This document shows, piece by piece, positions 1-5,329 of a stretch of 6,313 nucleotides of DNA. The DNA is from Sedimentisphaerales bacterium (GTDB lineage Bacteria; Planctomycetota; Phycisphaerae; Sedimentisphaerales; SG8-4). The first letter of the stretch is position 1. The number at the start of each line of letters is the position of its first letter. The stretch lies in the NCBI GenBank assembly GCA_016932895.1, contig JAFGCA010000008.1, positions 1 to 6,313 on the forward strand, written 5' to 3'. Below the pieces are notes generated by a model. It saw only the letters and a list, made by a program, of their open reading frames with translations, searched no databases and was not told the origin of the DNA. A program made the position numbers and the translations under genes.

Positions 1-1
1 C

Positions 2-3000
2 GAGGCGTACATCGCGCCGGGCAGCCGCTTCGAGAAGAGCGGCGGCGGGGGCGTCAAGGAAAACGCCTTCCACCTGATCCTGCTGGCCGAGACCCTGACC
101 GGGTATTGCAACCTGATGAAGCTCTCCAGCATCGGCTACACCGAGGGCTTTTACTATCGGCCTCGGATCGACAAGGAAGTCTTGGCTCAATACAACGAGG
201 GGATCATTTGCACGACCGCCTGCGTGGCCGGCGAGGTGCCCTCGGCCCTGGCCCGCGGCGATGCGAAGGCGGCGCGCCGGGCGGCGGAGAGCTTTCTGAA
301 GATCTTCGGCCCCGAGCGGTTTTTCATGGAACTTCAGCACCATGAGAGCCCTGACGATACGATGCCCGACGTGCGCGAGCCCATGATCGATCTGGCGCGT
401 GAGATGGGGGTCGGCATGATCGTGACCAACGACGTGCACTTCCTCGACGCCGACGATCACGAGGCGCACAACGCCTTGTGCTGCATCAGCACGGGCAAAC
501 TGGTCACCGACGGCACCCGCATGATCTACCCGCCGGACGTCTACCTCAAGAGCCCGGACGAGATGCGGCAGATGTTTGCCGAGGTGCCCGAGGCCTGCGA
601 CAACACGCTGGCGATTGCCGAGCGCTGCAACGTCGAGCTGGACCTGAGCAGTCAGCATGCCCCCGTCTATGTCCCGCCGGACAAGAGCACGCCGGAGGAG
701 TACCTGACGCGCCTGGTGGCGAAAGGGGCCCGGGAACTCTACGGGACGGTCACGCCGGAGATTCAGGAACGCATCGATCGCGAGCTGGAAGTCATCGAAG
801 GCAAGGGTTTCTCCAGTTACTTTCTGATTGTGTGGGATTTCTGCAACTTCGCGCGCGAGAACCATATCCCGGTCGGCGCTCGTGGCAGCGCGGTCGGCAC
901 GGTCGTGGGGTATTGCCTGGGCATCTGCGACGTGGACCCGATCCAGTACGATCTGCTCTTCGAGCGATTCATGGACCCCGAGCGTAACGAGATGCCCGAT
1001 ATCGATATCGACATCTGCCAGGACGGCCGGGCCAAGGTGCTCGAATACGTGCGTCAGAAGTACGGCGAGATCGCGCAGATCATTACGTTCGGGACGATGA
1101 AGGCCAAGGCGGTGATTCGCGACGTCTGCCGTGTGCTCAACGTGCCGTTGGCCGAGGCGGACCGGTTGGCGAAGCTCGTGCCCAACGAGTTGAAGATGAC
1201 GCTCGATAAGGCGCTGGAGATCGAACCTGACCTGAAACAGGCGTACGACGAGAACGAGGCCACTCGGAAGGTCATCGACATCGGGCGCAAGCTCGAAGGC
1301 CTGACGCGGCACGCTTCGGTGCATGCCTGCGGCGTGGTGATTGCCGACGAGGCCCTGACCAACTTTCTGCCGTTGTACAAGGCCTCGGGCTCCGACGACC
1401 TGATCACGCAGTTCGAAGGCCCGATGGTCGAAAAAGTGGGCCTGCTGAAGATGGACTTCCTGGGCCTCAAGACGTTGAGCGTGCTGTCCCGGAGCCGCGA
1501 TCTTGTGCGGGACCTCCACGGCGTCGATATCGACCTGGAGAAGATCGACATCCATGACACGAAAGTCTTCGACGTGTTTGCCGGGGGCCGGACGAAAGGC
1601 ATTTTCCAGTTCGAGTCCGGCGGCATGCAAGACCTGCTGATGAAGATGAAGCCCGACCGGATCGAGGACCTGATCGCCGCCAACGCGTTGTACCGCCCGG
1701 GACCCATGACCCTCATTCCGGACTACATCGACCGCAAACACGGCGCCAAGTGGTCTGTGCCCCACCCGATCATGACCGAGGTTCTCCAGGAGACCCACGG
1801 CATCATGATCTACCAGGAGCAGGTCATGCGGATCTGCAACCGGCTCGGGAACATTCCGCTGCGCGAGGCCTATACGCTCATCAAGGCCATCAGCAAGAAG
1901 AAGGCGAGCATCATCGCCAAGGAGAAGCAGCGTTTCATCGACGGCTGTGTGGACAAGGGGCTGAGCAAGGACCAGGCCAACCACATCTTCGAGCTGATCG
2001 AGCGTTTCGCCGGCTACGGCTTCAACAAGAGCCACTCGACGCGGTACGCCTTCGTGGCCTACCAGACGGCGTACATGAAGGCGCACTGGCCGGTGGAGTT
2101 CATGGCGGCCCTGCTGACCTACGAAATGGACAGCACCGACAAGATCGTCGAGTACATCGGCGAGTGCCAGCGAATGGGCATCGAGGTGCGGGCCCCCGAC
2201 ATCAACGAATCGGGCGTGGATTTCACGCCGTTGTACGACAACGAGGACAAGAGCGGCCAGCGGGTGATCCGCTTCGGGCTGGCCGCGGTCAAGGGCGTGG
2301 GCGGCAAGGCGGTCGAGCAGATCATTGCGGCCCGCAAAAAGACGGGCCGGTTCGAGAGCCTGTTCCACTTCTGTGAGAACGTGGACCTGCGGGCGGTGAA
2401 CAAGCAGGTGCTTGAGGCGCTGATCAAGGCCGGGGCGTTCGACCGTCTGGGCGGCAACCGGCACCAGATGACCGCCGGACTGGAAAGGGCCATGGAGGGT
2501 GGCGCCAGCCTCCAGAGCGACAAGGTCAAGGGGCAGATGAACTTCTTCGGGCAGATGGCCGGCGAGATTGACTACGCCGAAGACCACAAGCGCCTGCCCG
2601 ACGTGGCTCCCTGGCCCGAGCCCCAGATGCTCGCCTACGAGAAGCAGGTGCTCGGCTTCTACGTGACCAGCAATCCGCTCAGTCATCACGCCGAGGAGAT
2701 CAACGACTACTCGACCATGAACACGGCGCACCTGACCAAGAGCACCGGCGAAAAGCAGGTCGTCATCGGCGGCATGGTCACCCGGATTCGCTACAACATC
2801 ACCAGGAACGGACGCAACGCCGGCGCCAAAATGGCGGTCTTTGTGCTCGAAGATCTCCAGGGCACCTGCGAGGTGGTGCTCTTTCCCGACGTCCTCAATG
2901 AGTACGCCTCGCTGGTCGTGGAGGATTCGGTGGTTTTCGTCAAGGGCAAGACGGATTTTCGCCGGGAGCGTCCGAACGTCATCGCCGCCGAGCTGATCCC

Positions 3001-3262
3001 GCTGGAGCGGGCCCGGGAAAAGCTCGCCAAGGGCGTGAAAATCCGCCTGGATGCCAAAGATGTGACGCAGGAGAAGGTGGTTCAGATTCGCAGCATCTGC
3101 CAGCACCACCGGGGGAGCCGGCCTTTCTCCGTCGTGGTCCAGACCGACCGCGGCCGCGTCCACGCCACCGCCGACAAAGCCCTCTGCGTCAACCCCGACG
3201 TCGACTTCTGTCGAAAAATGAAGCAGCTCATCGGAGAGGAAAACTTCCAGTTGGCGAAATGA
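2..3262 (+). CDS. dnaE: DNA polymerase III alpha subunit (5'-truncated)
   Basis: Catalytic subunit of the replicative DNA polymerase (family C). The reading frame is open from the window edge, so the ATG at 116 is internal (residue 39 of the 1086 visible). From catalytic-residue spacing against E. coli DnaE, roughly 65-70 N-terminal residues are missing. Domains in visible numbering: PHP domain to ~200, with Cys74 in a CVAGE motif and Asp144/His146 in TNDVHF; palm with catalytic Asp335 and Asp337 (PDIDIDICQDGR) and Asp485 (KMDFLGLK); fingers with YQEQVMRI, LIKAISKKK at 626-634 and GYGFNKSHS from 671; helix-hairpin-helix from ~758 (AAVKGVGGKA); a sliding-clamp-binding motif QMNFF at 845-849; an OB fold at ~920-1000; then a C-terminal domain to the stop. 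The arrangement is DnaE type, not PolC. The kept PHP residues suggest a metal-binding, possibly proofreading, PHP domain. It ends in three in-frame TGA codons. Identification is secure. Confidence 0.98.
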   Translation, partial: EAYIAPGSRFEKSGGGGVKENAFHLILLAETLTGYCNLMKLSSIGYTEGFYYRPRIDKEVLAQYNEGIICTTACVAGEVPSALARGDAKAARRAAESFLKIFGPERFFMELQHHESPDDTMPDVREPMIDLAREMGVGMIVTNDVHFLDADDHEAHNALCCISTGKLVTDGTRMIYPPDVYLKSPDEMRQMFAEVPEACDNTLAIAERCNVELDLSSQHAPVYVPPDKSTPEEYLTRLVAKGARELYGTVTPEIQERIDRELEVIEGKGFSSYFLIVWDFCNFARENHIPVGARGSAVGTVVGYCLGICDVDPIQYDLLFERFMDPERNEMPDIDIDICQDGRAKVLEYVRQKYGEIAQIITFGTMKAKAVIRDVCRVLNVPLAEADRLAKLVPNELKMTLDKALEIEPDLKQAYDENEATRKVIDIGRKLEGLTRHASVHACGVVIADEALTNFLPLYKASGSDDLITQFEGPMVEKVGLLKMDFLGLKTLSVLSRSRDLVRDLHGVDIDLEKIDIHDTKVFDVFAGGRTKGIFQFESGGMQDLLMKMKPDRIEDLIAANALYRPGPMTLIPDYIDRKHGAKWSVPHPIMTEVLQETHGIMIYQEQVMRICNRLGNIPLREAYTLIKAISKKKASIIAKEKQRFIDGCVDKGLSKDQANHIFELIERFAGYGFNKSHSTRYAFVAYQTAYMKAHWPVEFMAALLTYEMDSTDKIVEYIGECQRMGIEVRAPDINESGVDFTPLYDNEDKSGQRVIRFGLAAVKGVGGKAVEQIIAARKKTGRFESLFHFCENVDLRAVNKQVLEALIKAGAFDRLGGNRHQMTAGLERAMEGGASLQSDKVKGQMNFFGQMAGEIDYAEDHKRLPDVAPWPEPQMLAYEKQVLGFYVTSNPLSHHAEEINDYSTMNTAHLTKSTGEKQVVIGGMVTRIRYNITRNGRNAGAKMAVFVLEDLQGTCEVVLFPDVLNEYASLVVEDSVVFVKGKTDFRRERPNVIAAELIPLERAREKLAKGVKIRLDAKDVTQEKVVQIRSICQHHRGSRPFSVVVQTDRGRVHATADKALCVNPDVDFCRKMKQLIGEENFQLAK
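2534..2551 (+). other. Beta sliding-clamp-binding motif in DnaE
   Basis: These codons encode Gln-Met-Asn-Phe-Phe-Gly, which fits the bacterial clamp-binding consensus (Gln, two variable residues, then two hydrophobic/aromatic residues). It lies between the helix-hairpin-helix region and the OB fold, where DnaE proteins carry their internal clamp-binding site. It probably tethers the polymerase to the DnaN ring. Its position and fit to consensus make the assignment good, but binding is inferred. Confidence 0.75.
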
Positions 3263-3283
3263 TGATGACGTAGGGTACATGAC

Positions 3284-3301
3284 GCGACGGCCGCGACGGC
3301 C
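3284..3301 (+). repeat. 9-bp tandem duplication forming a small GC hairpin
   Basis: GCGACGGCC occurs twice in direct succession between dnaE and the lipoprotein gene. Within it, GGCCG-CGA-CGGCC (3289-3301) is a perfect 5-bp stem with a 3-base loop. No T-run follows, so it does not qualify as a classical intrinsic terminator. It could weakly slow transcription after dnaE or be chance in GC-rich DNA. Confidence 0.4.
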
Positions 3302-3320
3302 ATGAGCTTTCGTTCTGCAG

Positions 3321-3329
3321 GGAAAAGGA
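3321..3329 (+). promoter_or_regulatory. Ribosome binding site of the lipoprotein gene
   Basis: The purine run GGAAAAGGA ends 9 bases before the ATG at 3339. It supports that ATG over the nearby ATGs at 3329 and 3346, both of which run into stops within a few codons. Confidence 0.6.
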
Positions 3330-3338
3330 TGGTAGACT

Positions 3339-3701
3339 ATGGGGCATGACAAACTGAAGCGCGGCACATTCTTCGTTGCCTGCTTTCTTATGTTGACCGG
3401 GGCACTGCTGGGCGGGTGCCGTACGACGCGACCATTGCAGGCGGACGGCTTGCCGGGCGAGGAGTATTTAGTTGGCGGGGGTTTGATGATCGACTGGGAA
3501 GCGCCCGCCGACGGGACCGCCTATCTGGTGGAGAAGGAAACGGGCAAGATCATCGAGACCCGCTCGCTCAACGAGGGCGATTCGTACAGCTTTTCCGTCT
3601 CTTCCGGCGCGCAGGCACAGGAATTCGAGGAGGTGCTCGGGATCGACTTCTCCCAGGCCCGGTTCCTGCTCTACTTCAAGCCCGCCCCACGGAAAGAGTA
3701 A
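3339..3701 (+). CDS. Small lipoprotein of unknown function
   Basis: A 120-aa protein starting MGHDKLKRG, with a basic N-terminus, a hydrophobic stretch at ~10-26 and a lipobox Leu-Gly-Gly-Cys. Cys27 is the predicted lipidation site, so the mature chain is ~94 aa. The residue after Cys is Arg, so there is no Asp+2 inner-membrane retention signal. If the cell has an outer membrane, the protein probably goes there (inference). The mature part is short and polar, with alternating stretches such as TAYLVEKETGKIIETRSL that suggest beta structure, and a C-terminal RFLLYFKP segment. I recognise no named domain. A purine-rich ribosome binding site precedes the ATG, and the gene lies 76 bases after dnaE with no clear promoter of its own. 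It may be a lineage-specific envelope protein. The lipoprotein call is firm; the function is unknown. Confidence 0.82.
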   Translation: MGHDKLKRGTFFVACFLMLTGALLGGCRTTRPLQADGLPGEEYLVGGGLMIDWEAPADGTAYLVEKETGKIIETRSLNEGDSYSFSVSSGAQAQEFEEVLGIDFSQARFLLYFKPAPRKE

Positions 3702-3793
3702 GCGCCGCGGAAGGACACCTCTCCCATGCTCGACACAAGAGTGGGGATTCGGGCTCCAATCGCCTGGCCGTTCTTTTTGGTATGCAGGAAATT

Positions 3794-4039
3794 ATGTTTG
3801 AAGACACGACACCCGAAGCGCTGGCCAAGCAGTTCGAAATCTGGCGCCGGATTGGGCCAGCGGGCAAGGCGGCCATGACGTTCGAGTTGAGCGACAATCT
3901 GCGCCGCTTGGTCGAGGCCGGCGTTCGACATCGGCACCCGCAGTGGGATGACCGCATTGTGGAGCGTGAGGTCCTTCGCCTGATGATCGGCGACGAATTG
4001 TTCCAACGGGCGTACGGGAAAGACCGGGTTCAGCCATGA
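3794..4039 (+). CDS. Small helical protein, partner of nucleotidyltransferase
   Basis: An 81-aa, charged protein predicted to be mostly helical, with no membrane segment, signal peptide or Cys. Notable patches are TTPEALAKQFEIWRRI near the N-terminus and Arg-His-Arg-His-Pro-Gln-Trp at 45-51, followed by an amphipathic helix ending in LMIGDELFQRAYG. I recall similar short proteins (a TPEA start, a central RHP-x-W motif) encoded just before nucleotidyltransferase-fold genes in other bacteria, but I cannot name a family. The start is chosen for the AGGAA at 3786-3790 and a methionine a few residues before TPEA. The ATG at 3782 (four residues longer) is the alternative. The frame stays open back to 3416, but that stretch overlaps the lipoprotein gene and is a shadow. 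Its TGA overlaps the next ATG (ATGA), so the two are probably translationally coupled. It may be the antitoxin or accessory half of a two-gene module. Confidence 0.75.
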   Translation: MFEDTTPEALAKQFEIWRRIGPAGKAAMTFELSDNLRRLVEAGVRHRHPQWDDRIVEREVLRLMIGDELFQRAYGKDRVQP

Positions 4040-4614
4040 CCTCCCAGCGAGAGTCTCTTGAGCGTGTCATCAGGCTTCTGGACGAGGCCAGAATACCGTA
4101 CATGGTTGCAGGCTCGGTGAGCAGCGGTGTGCACGGAAGGCCCCGGGCGACGGAGGATGCGGATATCGTGATCGACCCCACGGAGGAACAAATCAAACGC
4201 CTCCTCGTTTTGTTGGAGCAGGGCTTCTACGTCAGTGACGCCGCCGCACTTGATGCGTTTCGACGGCGCACCATGTTCAATGTCGTCGATCTGGGGGGAG
4301 GCTGGAAGGTAGACCTCATTATTCGCAAAGACAGGCCCTTCAGTCTGCAGGAGTTCCAACGGCGTCAGCGGCTTGATAAGATAGGCTTCCGGATGTGGAT
4401 TGTTTCGCCGGAAGATGCGATTCTCAGCAAGCTTGAGTGGATCAAAGGTCGCGAGTCGGACGTGCAGTATTCCGATGCGCTGGGAATCGTCATTGCTCAG
4501 TGGCGAAATCTGGATCGGGCGTATCTTCGGCGGTGGGCCGTTGAGCTTGAAATCGAAGATCTGCTGGCTCGTCTGCTGAAGGACGCCAAAGAGTGGGTGG
4601 AATGGAACGACTGA
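4036..4614 (+). CDS. Nucleotidyltransferase-fold protein, AbiEii-like
   Basis: A 192-aa protein with the polymerase-beta-type nucleotidyltransferase core. Gly26-Ser27 follows strand YMVAG, then HGRPRATEDADIVID supplies Asp41-x-Asp43, and Asp93 in WKVDLII is the likely third metal-binding carboxylate. Downstream, SPEDAILSKLEW (Lys132) and Asp147 resemble the Lys/Asp motifs of the AbiEii/AbiGii toxin class, which transfer nucleotides to RNA or other acceptors. All catalytic residues appear intact, so an active enzyme is likely, but substrate and reaction are unknown. It overlaps the preceding gene by ATGA, and its stop lies 3 bases before the tmk ribosome binding site. Sampled stretches (4321-4380, 33/60 GC; 4381-4440, 31/60) are lower in GC than dnaE (2401-2460, 41/60) or tmk (4921-4980, 42/60), suggesting transfer. 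The partner resembles neither AbiEi nor HEPN, so this is not a textbook AbiE or MNT/HEPN system. The fold is confident; the toxin role is a hypothesis. Confidence 0.85.
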   Translation: MTSQRESLERVIRLLDEARIPYMVAGSVSSGVHGRPRATEDADIVIDPTEEQIKRLLVLLEQGFYVSDAAALDAFRRRTMFNVVDLGGGWKVDLIIRKDRPFSLQEFQRRQRLDKIGFRMWIVSPEDAILSKLEWIKGRESDVQYSDALGIVIAQWRNLDRAYLRRWAVELEIEDLLARLLKDAKEWVEWND

Positions 4615-4617
4615 TCT

Positions 4618-4624
4618 GGGAGGT
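4618..4624 (+). promoter_or_regulatory. Strong ribosome binding site deciding the tmk start
   Basis: GGGAGGT is a near-perfect Shine-Dalgarno. It lies 5 bases before TTG at 4630 and 11 before ATG at 4636. The spacing favours TTG as the start, although ATG remains possible. It begins just after the stop of the nucleotidyltransferase gene. Confidence 0.7.
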
Positions 4625-4629
4625 ACTGG

Positions 4630-5262
4630 TTGGAAATGGGTGTGGGTGGCAAGTTTATCGTGCTGGACGGTCCGGATGGGTGCGGCAAGACGACGCAGAC
4701 GCGGATGCTGGCGGACTGGCTCCAAGGGCGGGGCGTTCGCACTGCGACCTTTCGCGATCCGGGTGCGACCGTCATCGGGGAGAAGATTCGCGAGATCCTG
4801 CTCAGTCCCGCCCACGAGGCCATGACGACGCCGACGGAGGTGCTGCTCTACATGGCCGCCCGCGCGCAGTTGTTGGCCGAGAGCATCGGTCCCGCCTTGC
4901 AGGACGGTGTGTGCGTGGTGCTGGACCGCTGGCTCTCGAGCACGTGCGCCTACCAGGGCTTCGCTGGCGGCTTCGGCATGGATAAGGTCATCGCGGTGGC
5001 GCAGGGGTGCCTCGAACGGGTCTGGCCCGATCTGACCGTCGTGCTCGACGTCGATTCGGAGGCCGCTGCCCCGCGCCTCAAGCGCGAGCTCGACCGGATG
5101 GAGCAGAAGGGCGACAGCTACCACGCGCGCGTCCGCGAAGGGTTTGTCGCGCTGGCCGAAAGCCAGCAGAGCTTCGTGGTCGTCGACGCACGCGGCGACA
5201 TTGAAACGGTCCACGCGGCAGTCGTGAAGGTCGTGCAGGAACGGCTCGCCGCTTCCGTGTGA
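4630..5262 (+). CDS. tmk: Thymidylate kinase (dTMP kinase)
   Basis: Cytoplasmic enzyme that phosphorylates dTMP to dTDP with ATP, an essential step to dTTP. The 210-aa length is typical. Motifs: P-loop Gly14-Pro-Asp-Gly-Cys-Gly-Lys20-Thr21-Thr; FRDPGATVIGEKIREILL at 41-58, the counterpart of the usual REPGGT-x-x-GE motif, with Glu to Asp and second Gly to Ala; YMAARAQL at 74-81; Asp99-Arg100 with SSTCAYQG, the dTMP-binding signature; and a lid segment LDRMEQKGDSYHARVREGF rich in basic residues. The start is probably TTG at 4630, two codons before an in-frame ATG at 4636, because the Shine-Dalgarno is optimally spaced for TTG. It follows the nucleotidyltransferase gene by 15 bases and precedes holB by 67, a common tmk-holB pairing. 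Identification is secure; only the start is uncertain. Confidence 0.96.
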   Translation: MEMGVGGKFIVLDGPDGCGKTTQTRMLADWLQGRGVRTATFRDPGATVIGEKIREILLSPAHEAMTTPTEVLLYMAARAQLLAESIGPALQDGVCVVLDRWLSSTCAYQGFAGGFGMDKVIAVAQGCLERVWPDLTVVLDVDSEAAAPRLKRELDRMEQKGDSYHARVREGFVALAESQQSFVVVDARGDIETVHAAVVKVVQERLAASV

Positions 5263-5294
5263 CAGCCGGGGGCGATGCCCAGCGAGAAACGGCT

Positions 5295-5323
5295 TTGACT
5301 CCGGGGCGTTCTTGGGATAGTCT
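5295..5323 (+). promoter_or_regulatory. Candidate sigma-70-type promoter of holB
   Basis: TTGACT (5295-5300; five of six to TTGACA) and TAGTCT (5318-5323; four of six to TATAAT) are separated by exactly 17 bases. The ATG of holB follows the -10 box by 6 bases, so transcription would begin at or next to the start codon, giving a leaderless mRNA. No good Shine-Dalgarno precedes that ATG, which agrees. Read from sequence only. Confidence 0.5.
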
Positions 5324-5329
5324 GCTGCT

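Noticed and set aside
106..345. 79-aa + strand frame starting at 106
   Set aside because: It overlaps the PHP region of dnaE in another frame and has low-complexity composition.
3333..3338. TAGACT before the lipoprotein ATG as a -10 box
   Set aside because: It resembles the holB -10 box, but no -35 element sits 16-18 bases upstream, and a start site there would fall inside the coding region.
3722..3779. Possible terminator after the lipoprotein gene, ending in TTCTTTTT
   Set aside because: The T-run at 3771-3778 is real, but I find only short imperfect stems before it (TCCCA with TGGGG). The support is insufficient.
3416..3793. Upstream extension of the small helical gene to an ATG at 3416
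   Set aside because: It would overlap most of the lipoprotein gene in another frame, and its translation there (many Gly and Arg) looks like a shadow. Family-like sequence begins only near 3794.
5270..5280. GGGC-GAT-GCCC hairpin after tmk as terminator
   Set aside because: The stem is only 4 bp and no T-run follows. It is too weak to call.
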